Shown piece after piece: positions 16,338 through 24,271 of a stretch of 64,000 nucleotides of DNA; within the stretch, counting starts at the first letter, position 1, and each line of letters opens with the position of its first letter. The stretch lies in NCBI RefSeq assembly GCF_951805225.1, contig NZ_OX638201.1, positions 2,852,001-2,916,000 on the forward strand, read 5' to 3'. A program made the translations under genes and the position numbers. Below the pieces are notes generated by a model. That model did no database searches, had not been told where the DNA came from, and saw only the letters and a list, made by a program, of their open reading frames with translations. Source of the DNA: an uncultured Flavobacterium sp. (lineage in GTDB: Bacteria > Bacteroidota > Bacteroidia > Flavobacteriales > Flavobacteriaceae).

Positions 16338-17984
16338 ATGAAAAAAGCATTTATTACCCTTAATTTCTTAATCGCATTTGGCTCTTTTAGCCACGCCCAA
16401 ACCAACTCATCAAAACCAAATATTATTTTGATTCTGGTTGATGATATGGGGTATTCTGATTTAGGGAATTATGGTTCAGAAATTAAAACTCCAAATCTGG
16501 ATAAACTCGCTAATGAAGGTTTACGTCTACGCGAATTTTACAATAATTCGATTTGCGCACCAACAAGAGGATCTTTATTAACGGGACAATATCAGCATAA
16601 AGCGGGAATGGGATTTTTTGATGTCAATTTAGGATTACCTGCTTATCAGGGATATTTAAACAAAGAATCATTGACTTTGGGCGAAGTTTTCCGTTCTGGT
16701 GGTTACAGCACTTTATTATCGGGAAAATGGCACGTAGGTTCTGAAGATCAGGCGCAATGGCCAAATCAAAGAGGTTTTGATAAGTTCTACGGAATCTTAA
16801 AAGGTGCTTCAAATTATTTTGATACGAAACCTTTGCCTTTCGGGAAAACGCCTTATCCTGTAAAATTAATTCGCAATAATGAAGAGTTGCATCCAAAAGA
16901 TGATTCGTATTATTTTACAGATGAAATTGGTAATAACGCGGAGACTTTCTTAGATGAACAAAATAAGGAAAACAAGCCTTTCTTTTTATATCTGGCTTTT
17001 ACCGCACCACATTGGCCTTTGCAGGCAAAACCTGTGGATATTGCAAAATACAGAGGGAAATTTGACGAAGGCTGGGATATTCTTAGAGAAAAAAGAATTG
17101 AAAAACTAAAAGCAAACGGCATTTTACCGGCTGACCAAACTGTTGCGCCAAGAGATCCTGAAGTTCCGGAATGGAATAAATTATCGTACGACGAAAAACA
17201 ATTCTGGAAAGCCAAAATGGAAGTTTATGCCGCAATGGTCGATAATATGGATCAGAATGTGGGGAAAGTTTTGGATAAACTAAAAGCTTTAAAAAAGGAT
17301 AAAAACACGTTGATTATTTTCATTTCTGACAATGGCGCTCAAGGCGGATTTAATACTTACAATCCGTTAGGAAGAGGTTTGGTTAGAAACGACGGACCTG
17401 TTGGAACTTCGGGATCATTTGATTATCAGGAACAAAACTGGGCTTATTTATCGAATACGCCATTACAACAATATAAAAATAATATGCACGAAGGCGGATT
17501 CAGTTCTCCGTTTATTGCGTGGTTTCCATCAAAAATTAAAGCGGGAAGAATCGATAAAGGAACCGGACATATTATTGACCTCGCTCCTACTTTCTACGAA
17601 TTGGCAGGAATCGAATATCCCAAGGAATATAATGGTGTGACGACAAACCCTTTGGTTGGAAGCAGTTTGTTGCCTGTTTTATTTAATAATGTTTCGCAGG
17701 TCGATAGAGGCACACCATTGTTCTGGGAAAGAGCCGGAAACAGAGCTGTCAGGGATGGAAAATGGAAACTGGTTTCGACTTATCCATCTTATGAATGGGA
17801 ACTTTATAATATCGAAACGGACAGAGGTGAAACTACAAATGTGGCGCAGCAAAACCCGGGAATCGTAAACAAACTTTCGGCTTCGTATTTTGACTGGGCA
17901 GATAAAACAGGTGTTGTAGAATACAGTAAATTCAAATTAAAACCAGAAGTAATGCCTGGCGGAGCGCTTTTAAAAAGACAATAA
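16338..17984 (+). CDS. S1-family sulfatase, exported, leading the cysteine-synthesis genes
   Basis: A 548-residue sulfatase with a signal peptide ending SHAQ (residue 21). It shows PNIILILVDDMGYSDLGNYG (residues 27-46), the formylglycine motif C73-A-P-T-R, LSGKWHVGSEDQAQWP, and FISDNGAQGGFN. It is most like the sulfatase at 2908. The serine acetyltransferase gene starts 29 bases after its stop, so sulfate release and cysteine synthesis are physically linked here. That is the strongest local hint that the island serves sulfur nutrition and not only polysaccharide breakdown (inference). A 350-bp non-coding leader with motif copy C precedes it. Confidence 0.95.
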   Translation: MKKAFITLNFLIAFGSFSHAQTNSSKPNIILILVDDMGYSDLGNYGSEIKTPNLDKLANEGLRLREFYNNSICAPTRGSLLTGQYQHKAGMGFFDVNLGLPAYQGYLNKESLTLGEVFRSGGYSTLLSGKWHVGSEDQAQWPNQRGFDKFYGILKGASNYFDTKPLPFGKTPYPVKLIRNNEELHPKDDSYYFTDEIGNNAETFLDEQNKENKPFFLYLAFTAPHWPLQAKPVDIAKYRGKFDEGWDILREKRIEKLKANGILPADQTVAPRDPEVPEWNKLSYDEKQFWKAKMEVYAAMVDNMDQNVGKVLDKLKALKKDKNTLIIFISDNGAQGGFNTYNPLGRGLVRNDGPVGTSGSFDYQEQNWAYLSNTPLQQYKNNMHEGGFSSPFIAWFPSKIKAGRIDKGTGHIIDLAPTFYELAGIEYPKEYNGVTTNPLVGSSLLPVLFNNVSQVDRGTPLFWERAGNRAVRDGKWKLVSTYPSYEWELYNIETDRGETTNVAQQNPGIVNKLSASYFDWADKTGVVEYSKFKLKPEVMPGGALLKRQ

Positions 17985-18013
17985 GCAATTTTCTAATCCT
18001 AAAATAATCGATT

Positions 18014-18838
18014 ATGAATTCATTTTATCAAGAAATAGCAAAACAACATCAACAATTATTAATTCTTCCGGAGAAGAAATTAATTCATAAATTTATTGAT
18101 GAGTTATTCGCCATATTATTTTCAAACACTTCAAAATCATTTGGATGTTTGACGACTATTGAAAATAAAATTGATGAATTGGAAAAGCAATTCGATGAAC
18201 TGGTTTTAGATTTTGCGCCAAAAAATGAAAATAGCAAACAACAAACCAAAACATTTTTTGAAGCTATTCCGTATTTACATAAAAAAGCACTAAACGACGC
18301 TCAGACAATTTTTGCCAAAGATCCAGCAGCAAAGACTTTAGAAGAAGTTTTATACTCTTATCCCGGATTTTTCGCTATTTCTGTTTATCGTTTTTCGCAT
18401 CAGTTATGGGAGCAAGATTTGAAACTTCTTGCCAGGACGATTTCAGAATATGCACATATAAAAACAAGTATAGAAATTCATCCGGGAGCACAAATAGGAG
18501 AAGATTTTGCCATTGATCACGGAACTGGAATTGTTATTGGCGAAACAGCTATTATCGGAAATAATGTTCAAATATACCAAGGTGTGACGCTTGGTGCTTT
18601 GAGTGTAAAAAAGGAAGAAGCTTTCATAAAAAGGCATCCAACTATTGAGGATAACGTGATTATTTATGCGAATAGCACGATTCTTGGCGGACAAACAACT
18701 GTTGGACACGATTCTATTATCGGGGGAAATGTTTGGCTTACGTACACGATTCCGTCAAATTCAGTGGTTTATCATAAAAATGAAATGAAGATTAAGGACA
18801 ACAACCCTTTTCCCGAACCGATTTTTTATTCCATATAG
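18014..18838 (+). CDS. cysE: Serine O-acetyltransferase (CysE/SrpH-like)
   Basis: This enzyme makes O-acetylserine from serine and acetyl-CoA, the acceptor for sulfide in cysteine synthesis. The 274-residue product has a helical N-terminal part (1-145) and a left-handed beta-helix of hexapeptide repeats (about 150-255) containing IHPGAQIGEDFAIDHGTG and IGNNVQIYQGVTLGALS, the blocks with the catalytic His/Asp. It lacks nothing obvious. The length and the longer N-terminal region fit the EpsC/SrpH branch more than E. coli CysE. It is followed 35 bases later by a cysteine synthase gene. In Synechococcus the equivalents srpG, srpH and srpI (encapsulin) are clustered in the same way. Confidence 0.93.
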   Translation: MNSFYQEIAKQHQQLLILPEKKLIHKFIDELFAILFSNTSKSFGCLTTIENKIDELEKQFDELVLDFAPKNENSKQQTKTFFEAIPYLHKKALNDAQTIFAKDPAAKTLEEVLYSYPGFFAISVYRFSHQLWEQDLKLLARTISEYAHIKTSIEIHPGAQIGEDFAIDHGTGIVIGETAIIGNNVQIYQGVTLGALSVKKEEAFIKRHPTIEDNVIIYANSTILGGQTTVGHDSIIGGNVWLTYTIPSNSVVYHKNEMKIKDNNPFPEPIFYSI

Positions 18839-18873
18839 AAAATACCAAAACCAAAATATCAAAAATATCAAAC

Positions 18874-19794
18874 ATGAAATACCAAAACATTTTAGAAACC
18901 ATTGGCAACACGCCTCACATTAAACTGAATAAACTTTTTACGGATCACGAAGTTTGGATTAAACTCGAAAAATCTAATCCGGGTTCGAGCATCAAAGACA
19001 GAATTGCATTGGCAATGATTGAAGATGCCGAGAAAAGGGGACTTTTAAATCCTGATTCGATTATTATAGAACCAACTTCGGGCAATACAGGAATTGGACT
19101 TTCGCTGGTCGCAGCTGTAAAAGGTTATAAAGTAATTATTGTAATGCCGGAATCGATGAGCGTTGAACGTAGGAAAATCATCGAAGCTTATGGCGCCGAA
19201 TATGTTTTGACTCCAAGAGAAAAAGGAACTTCGGGTGCGGTTGAAAAAGCAAAGGAATTAGCGGCAACTATTAACAATGCTTTTTTGCCCTCTCAATTTA
19301 CAAATCCTGCAAATGTTGAAGTTCACGAAAGAACAACGGCTCAGGAAATCCTTGCCGATTTTCCGGACGGAATTGATTATCTGATTACTGGCGTTGGAAC
19401 GGGCGGACATATTACGGGTGTTTCTAAAATATTAAAACAACATTTTCCGAATCTAAAAACCATTGCTGTAGAACCTGCTTTATCTCCGGTTTTAAGCGGA
19501 GGAATTCCGGCTCCGCATCCTTTACAGGGAATTGGCGCTGGATTTATTCCGGAAGTTTTTAATAGAGAATATGTAGATGAAATTATTACGGTTGAAAAAA
19601 ATGACGCTTTTAATTTTGCTAAAAAACTAACGCAGAAGGAAGGAATTTTTGGAGGAGTTTCAACAGGAGCAGCACTTGCAGGAGTTTCAAAAAAGCTAAA
19701 AGACATTCCAACCGGTTCTGTAATCCTGACTTTTAATTATGATACGGGCGAAAGATATCTTTCCGTTGAAGAATTATTCGGGTTCTTTTCTTAG
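18874..19794 (+). CDS. Cysteine synthase (O-acetylserine (thiol)lyase, CysK/CysM type)
   Basis: A 306-residue PLP enzyme that condenses O-acetylserine with sulfide to cysteine. The PLP lysine block is NPGSSIKDRIALAMIEDAE (lysine near residue 42), the substrate loop is PTSGNTGIGL, the glycine-rich phosphate-binding loop is GVGTGGHITGV, and the C-terminal serine block is GIFGGVSTGAALAG. All are intact. Its partner serine acetyltransferase is directly upstream. I do not separate CysK from CysM: thiosulfate use cannot be read from sequence. The gene ends 166 bases before the encapsulin gene. Confidence 0.95.
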   Translation: MKYQNILETIGNTPHIKLNKLFTDHEVWIKLEKSNPGSSIKDRIALAMIEDAEKRGLLNPDSIIIEPTSGNTGIGLSLVAAVKGYKVIIVMPESMSVERRKIIEAYGAEYVLTPREKGTSGAVEKAKELAATINNAFLPSQFTNPANVEVHERTTAQEILADFPDGIDYLITGVGTGGHITGVSKILKQHFPNLKTIAVEPALSPVLSGGIPAPHPLQGIGAGFIPEVFNREYVDEIITVEKNDAFNFAKKLTQKEGIFGGVSTGAALAGVSKKLKDIPTGSVILTFNYDTGERYLSVEELFGFFS

Positions 19795-19960
19795 TTATGA
19801 AATTCAACAACTTAAGAGTTTTTTAAAACAAATTAAACATTATTTACTTTTAGAAATCTTTATCTTTAATAAAAATTCACTTTTAAGAAATAGGCTATGC
19901 AATTGAAGACCTATTATATCTTTTAAACAAAAAATAAATTAACCTTTAAACCATTAAATC

Positions 19961-20881
19961 ATGGCTGAATCTAAACAACAACAAACCGCATTAGGCGATG
20001 TAGCAGCAAGACAATTAGCAATTGCGACACGTTCGGTTCCGCAAATCGGGACAATATCTCCACGTTGGCTCACACATCTTTTACATTGGGTTCCGGTAGA
20101 ATCAGGAGTTTTCCGTTTGAATAAAGTAAAAGACGGAAGCCACATCGAAGTAGATTGTTCTGCAAGAGACGAAAGAATTTTACCTAATACTTTTGTCGAT
20201 TATATTGAGAATCCAAGAGAATATAATCTTGCTGCTGTTCAAACTATTGTAGAAGTACATACGCGTGTTTCTGACTTATACAGCAAACCGTACAATCAAA
20301 TTTCTGAGCAGCTTCGTTTGGCTATCGAAACCATCAAAGAGCGTCAGGAAAGCGAATTAATCAACAATAAAGATTATGGTTTATTGAGCAACGTTGCTCC
20401 TTCTCAAATTATAAAAACAAGAACTGGCGCACCAACTCCAGACGATTTAGACGAATTATTAACTAAAGTCTGGAAAGAACCAGGTTTCTTCTTGTTACAT
20501 CCTTTAGCAATCGCAGCTTTTGGCCGTGAATGTACTCGTCGTGGAGTTCCACCTCCAACAACTTCTTTATTTGGATCACAATTTTTAACCTGGAGAGGAA
20601 TTCCGCTTATTCCATCAGATAAATTGCCTATTAAAGATGGTAAATCAAAAATTATCCTTTTAAGAACCGGAGAAAGCCGTCAAGGTGTTATCGGACTTAT
20701 TCAGCCAGGTTTACAAGGCGAACAATCTCCTGGATTATCAGTTCGTTTTATGGGAATAAATGAAAAAGCAATCGCTTCTTATCTTGTATCTCTATATTGC
20801 TCTTTAGCAGTTTTAGTAGATGACGCCATCGCAGTTCTTGAAGATGTAGAAATAGGAAAGTATCATGAGTATAAATACTAA
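19961..20881 (+). CDS. Family 2A encapsulin shell protein (SrpI-like)
   Basis: The 306-residue product is a phage HK97-fold shell protein of the SrpI group. The N-terminal arm MAESKQQQTALGDVAARQLA, the block PQIGTISPRWLTHLLHWVPV, the helix DLYSKPYNQISEQLRLAIET, and the C-terminal axial-type segment LLHPLAIAAFGRECTRRGVP with GVIGLIQPGLQGEQSPGLS are characteristic of this family, which self-assembles into icosahedral nanocompartments. No cyclic-nucleotide-binding insertion is present, which separates Family 2A from 2B. The next gene, overlapping by 17 bases, is a cysteine desulfurase with the long N-terminal extension of known SrpI cargo. In studied relatives the cage encloses that enzyme and can hold elemental sulfur. 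The leader is 166 bases with no clear terminator. Confidence 0.93.
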   Translation: MAESKQQQTALGDVAARQLAIATRSVPQIGTISPRWLTHLLHWVPVESGVFRLNKVKDGSHIEVDCSARDERILPNTFVDYIENPREYNLAAVQTIVEVHTRVSDLYSKPYNQISEQLRLAIETIKERQESELINNKDYGLLSNVAPSQIIKTRTGAPTPDDLDELLTKVWKEPGFFLLHPLAIAAFGRECTRRGVPPPTTSLFGSQFLTWRGIPLIPSDKLPIKDGKSKIILLRTGESRQGVIGLIQPGLQGEQSPGLSVRFMGINEKAIASYLVSLYCSLAVLVDDAIAVLEDVEIGKYHEYKY

Positions 20882-22802
20882 CAACAACGGTTTACCTAAC
20901 ATTGACGATTTGCAAAATTTAGCAAACGAATTGTTCAAGGCTTTACCCAACGAATTTCCGAAAGAGATTTCGTTGAGTCCGGATAAAAGCGAACATCCTC
21001 GTGCGACTAAAATTGCCGAAACGTTATTGCAATCGGGAGGCGCTAATATATTAGCTCCAAGTCCGACGCAAAATCCGGTAAATATAGCGCCAACTCCCAA
21101 TTCCTTCACTGGTTTTGGAGCAACGCCAACTATTCCTAATTATGGCAGTAATACTGGTGCTTCGGCTTTATATCCAAATGCCGGAGCGGGATTTGATCCT
21201 CAAAGTGGTATAACAACATCTGGAATTCAGGAAGATTATAATCTGAATATGAATGATCCGCAGACTGGTTTTTATGATCATAATTTAAAAAATGGAGGTT
21301 CGCCACAATTGACGGAAGACAAGTTTTTCTCAGAGTTGCTTTTAAACAATCAATATTTACCTTTTCAAACTGAAAATTCTTCTTTTGAAATTGAATTACA
21401 AGCAGCTTTAGCAACGGTTGATACGCAATTTAAAAGACGTGATATTTCTCCATCAAGTGGAGATGGACCTGGAAATAACTATTATTTCTTAGATCAGAAT
21501 CCGTTTGCTTTTGATAAAAAAAGTCCAAATGCAATTGTAGGAAGCACACTTGGATCAACAGAACTGAACGGAATTATTGGCACTAATTTTAATGCCGAAT
21601 TAATCAAGAAAGATTTCCCGATTCTACGTGAAACTGTGAATGGAAAACCGCTAATTTGGTTTGATAATGCGGCAACGACTCAAAAACCACAATCGGTAAT
21701 TGATCGTATTGCGTATTTCTATGAGCATGAAAATTCTAATATTCACCGTGCAGCACATGAACTTGCCGCTCGAGCATCTGATGCTTATGAAGCTGCTCGC
21801 GAAAAAGTAAAAACCTTTTTGAATGCCACTTCTGTAAACGAAATTGTATTTGTTCGCGGCGCAACCGAAGGTATAAATCTTGTTGCACAAAGTTGGGGCG
21901 ATCATAATCTAGTTGCCGGAGACGAAATCATAGTGAGTAATCTGGAACATCACGCTAATATTGTTCCGTGGAAAAGATTGGCTGATAAAAAAGGATTGAA
22001 ACTACGTGTGATTCCGGTAGATGATGATGGACAAATTTTGCTTGATGAATATGCTAAATTGCTAAATCCAAAAACACGTTTGGTTGCTTTTACACAAGTT
22101 TCAAATGCATTGGGAACTGTAACTCCTGCTAAAAAAATTGTCGAAATGGCACATTCCGCTGGAGCGAAAGTTTTAATAGATGGCGCACAATCGGTTTCGC
22201 ACATGAAAGTTGATGTTCAGGATTTGAATCCGGATTGGCTGGTTTTTTCAGGACACAAATTATTTGGTCCAACAGGAATCGGCGCTTTATACGGTAAAGA
22301 AGATTTATTGAACGAAATGGAACCGTATCAAGCGGGCGGAAACATGATTCAGGATGTTACTTTTGAGGAAATAAAATACCATAAAGCACCAAATCGTTTT
22401 GAAGCCGGAACCGGAAATATTGCCGATGCAATTGGTCTTGGAGCTGCAATTGATTACGTAACTAAGCTAGGAATTGACGCAATCGGGCAATACGAACATT
22501 ATTTGTTAGAATATGCTACAAAACTGCTGAAAGAAATTCCGGGCGTACGATTGATAGGAACCGCTAAAGATAAAGCAAGTGTACTTTCTTTTAATCTGCA
22601 AGGATATTCAAACGATCAGGTTGGACAAGCGCTTAACAAAGAAGGTGTTGCTGTAAGAACCGGACATCATTGCGCTCAGCCAATTTTGAGAAGAATGGGC
22701 GTTGAAACAACCGTTCGTCCTTCATTAGCTTTTTATAACACTACACAAGACGTTGATACTTTTATCAAAACTTTGTGGGAACTTAAAAAATTTAAGTTTT
22801 AA
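20865..22802 (+). CDS. SufS-like cysteine desulfurase with long disordered N-terminal extension (encapsulin cargo)
   Basis: A 645-residue PLP enzyme; ordinary SufS is about 405. Residues ~246-645 are a complete group II cysteine desulfurase: IWFDNAATTQKP (265-276), DGAQSVSH, PLP lysine K465 in FSGHKLFGPTG, and the sulfur-accepting C603 in RTGHHCAQP. Residues 1-245 are an extension rich in Asn, Pro, Gly, Ser and Thr with short conserved-looking islands: a helix near 13-32, the segment ALYPNAGAGFDPQSG (101-115), and YYFLDQNPFAFDKK (206-219). Such extensions load this enzyme into Family 2A encapsulins. The ATG lies inside the encapsulin gene (17-base overlap, shifted frame), so translation is probably coupled. 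It would remove sulfur from cysteine inside the cage. Confidence 0.93.
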   Translation: MSINTNNNGLPNIDDLQNLANELFKALPNEFPKEISLSPDKSEHPRATKIAETLLQSGGANILAPSPTQNPVNIAPTPNSFTGFGATPTIPNYGSNTGASALYPNAGAGFDPQSGITTSGIQEDYNLNMNDPQTGFYDHNLKNGGSPQLTEDKFFSELLLNNQYLPFQTENSSFEIELQAALATVDTQFKRRDISPSSGDGPGNNYYFLDQNPFAFDKKSPNAIVGSTLGSTELNGIIGTNFNAELIKKDFPILRETVNGKPLIWFDNAATTQKPQSVIDRIAYFYEHENSNIHRAAHELAARASDAYEAAREKVKTFLNATSVNEIVFVRGATEGINLVAQSWGDHNLVAGDEIIVSNLEHHANIVPWKRLADKKGLKLRVIPVDDDGQILLDEYAKLLNPKTRLVAFTQVSNALGTVTPAKKIVEMAHSAGAKVLIDGAQSVSHMKVDVQDLNPDWLVFSGHKLFGPTGIGALYGKEDLLNEMEPYQAGGNMIQDVTFEEIKYHKAPNRFEAGTGNIADAIGLGAAIDYVTKLGIDAIGQYEHYLLEYATKLLKEIPGVRLIGTAKDKASVLSFNLQGYSNDQVGQALNKEGVAVRTGHHCAQPILRRMGVETTVRPSLAFYNTTQDVDTFIKTLWELKKFKF

Positions 22803-22810
22803 AAATAAAA

Positions 22811-22847
22811 AAAGCCAATGCTTTATAAAACATTGGCTTTAAGAAAT
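22811..22847 (+). terminator. Terminator hairpin after cysteine desulfurase
   Basis: AAAGCCAATG (22811-22820) and CATTGGCTTT (22831-22840) form a 10-bp stem 8 bases after the stop codon, with A-rich sequence before and T-rich sequence after. It closes the sulfur island transcript. Confidence 0.75.
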
Positions 22848-22884
22848 AGTTACTTTTTTTGATATTTTAAGTAATTATAACCAG

Positions 22885-22915
22885 AAGGTGTTCGCTCAGG
22901 CGAACGCCTTTTTTT
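22885..22915 (+). terminator. Second terminator-like hairpin
   Basis: AAGGTGTTCGC and GCGAACGCCTT pair around a TCAG loop (22885-22910) and run into seven Ts. It follows the first terminator by 45 bases and backs it up. The opposite-strand gene begins its 3' end 45 bases later. Confidence 0.7.
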
Positions 22916-22959
22916 AAGTAAATTTGATCTTTACTTATTGTATCTCAAATTTATACAAT

Positions 22960-24066
22960 TTAGTGTTTATAATCTGTATATAAAAAATCTTTATTTTCTC
23001 TAAGTACATTATTAAAATACGCGCGGTTGTGTACCACAGATTCATGATCTGCTTTATACTTTGCCGCTAATTCATTATAAGCAATAGCTTTTTCGACATC
23101 ATTAATATTATAATAACATACTGCAAGTTCAATCGCAGGAACAAAATTCCAGCAATCAGTTGTCATTATACTAGTATCATTTTTAGAAATATTCAATTTT
23201 AAAATCAATTCATACCAATAAATAGCTTTGGTATAATCAGCATTGATTTTATAAATGGCAGCAATCTCACAACATGCCTCTGCTTTAGGAATATCAAAAC
23301 TGAAAGTCTGAAAAAGATACTTTAAAGCATTATCTGTATCATTTAATTTTCTATAAATTTTACCAATTTCTAAGCACGCATTAATACTATCACCAACAGA
23401 TCCTTTTTTTGTAGCAAGAAATTTTTTAAAATATAAAACTGCATCTTCATATCTTGAATGATCGCGTAATTCTCTCGCATAATAATATAACGATCTTGGC
23501 GAAAATGGAATATTTTTTTCTAATTCAGATTCATAAATTTTTAAGTTTCGGTCTGAAAAAGAATCTACTTTTTTATGCGTTATTGCAATTTCAGACATTA
23601 AATAATTCCCGCCATATTCAATATATTCATGAACCGGATCATTCCAACGGTAATTATTGGCTCTTTTTACTAATCGTTCGCGATGAAAAGAATAAGTTGG
23701 ATTGTTATTTTCATCAACAACATAATTGTATTTCATCAAAACCATATCAACTTCAGGAGAAAGCGTTTTTTTAAGTTCTAAAAAAGCAATTTGATCTTTT
23801 TCGATTATAATATCATCCGCATCCAGCCATAATTGATAATCTTTGGTCGCTTTAGAAAAAGCAAAATTTCTTGCTGCGGCAAAATCATTTATCCATGCAA
23901 AGTCATATACTTTATCTGTATATCTATAAGCGATTTCTTTGGTTTTATCTGTAGATCCTGTATCGACAATTACAATTTCATCTACTATATTCTTTATGGA
24001 TTCAAGACATTTTCCTAATGTTTCTCCCTCATTTTTAACAATCATACAAAGACTTACCGTTACCAT
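22960..24066 (-). CDS. Family 2 glycosyltransferase with C-terminal TPR region
   Basis: The 368-residue product begins with a GT-A glycosyltransferase domain of the WaaE/SunS-like kind (residues 1-220): SLCMIVKNEGETLGKCLESI, VDTGSTDKTKEIA, and the metal-binding LDADD motif (79-83). The C-terminal 150 residues are helical repeats of TPR type (ALKYLFQTFSF, KAIYWYELILKLN, KAIAYNELAAKYK). Cytosolic enzymes of this build add sugars to envelope polymers or to peptides. The acceptor is unknown. The gene is alone on its strand between the sulfur island and ornithine aminotransferase. Confidence 0.88.
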   Translation of the reverse strand: MVTVSLCMIVKNEGETLGKCLESIKNIVDEIVIVDTGSTDKTKEIAYRYTDKVYDFAWINDFAAARNFAFSKATKDYQLWLDADDIIIEKDQIAFLELKKTLSPEVDMVLMKYNYVVDENNNPTYSFHRERLVKRANNYRWNDPVHEYIEYGGNYLMSEIAITHKKVDSFSDRNLKIYESELEKNIPFSPRSLYYYARELRDHSRYEDAVLYFKKFLATKKGSVGDSINACLEIGKIYRKLNDTDNALKYLFQTFSFDIPKAEACCEIAAIYKINADYTKAIYWYELILKLNISKNDTSIMTTDCWNFVPAIELAVCYYNINDVEKAIAYNELAAKYKADHESVVHNRAYFNNVLRENKDFLYTDYKH

Positions 24067-24217
24067 AATTTTGCTATTAGAAAATTAATATTCTGATTCG
24101 ATTTCAGCTATTGAATTCTATCTGAAAATCTTATGCAAAATTACTTCACTCTCAAAACCTAAAATGGACAGAAAAGTTCAAATTATATTAAAATAGTACT
24201 TTTTTATAGTGCAAAAA

Positions 24218-24244
24218 AAACATATCCAGAAACTGAATATGTTT
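24218..24244 (-). terminator. Terminator of the ornithine aminotransferase gene
   Basis: On the minus strand AAACATATTCAG and CTGGATATGTTT form a stem with one mismatch, followed by a run of Ts. It lies 27 bases after the stop of the gene whose coding region ends at 24272. Confidence 0.65.
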
Positions 24245-24271
24245 TTAAAAAAGTATTTATGTGATAATTAT

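Noticed and set aside
1..17984. Polysaccharide utilization locus for a sulfated glycan
   Set aside because: SusCD and sulfatases fit, but no glycoside hydrolase, polysaccharide lyase or sugar catabolism gene lies in the island; kept only as an alternative, since genes left of the window are unseen.
19377..19706. 109-codon minus-strand frame inside cysteine synthase
   Set aside because: Mirror of conserved Gly-rich coding sequence; composition is that of a reverse frame.
19961..20881. Prophage capsid protein as explanation for the HK97-fold gene
   Set aside because: The sequence blocks are those of SrpI-type encapsulins, the neighbours are cysteine genes and no phage gene is near.
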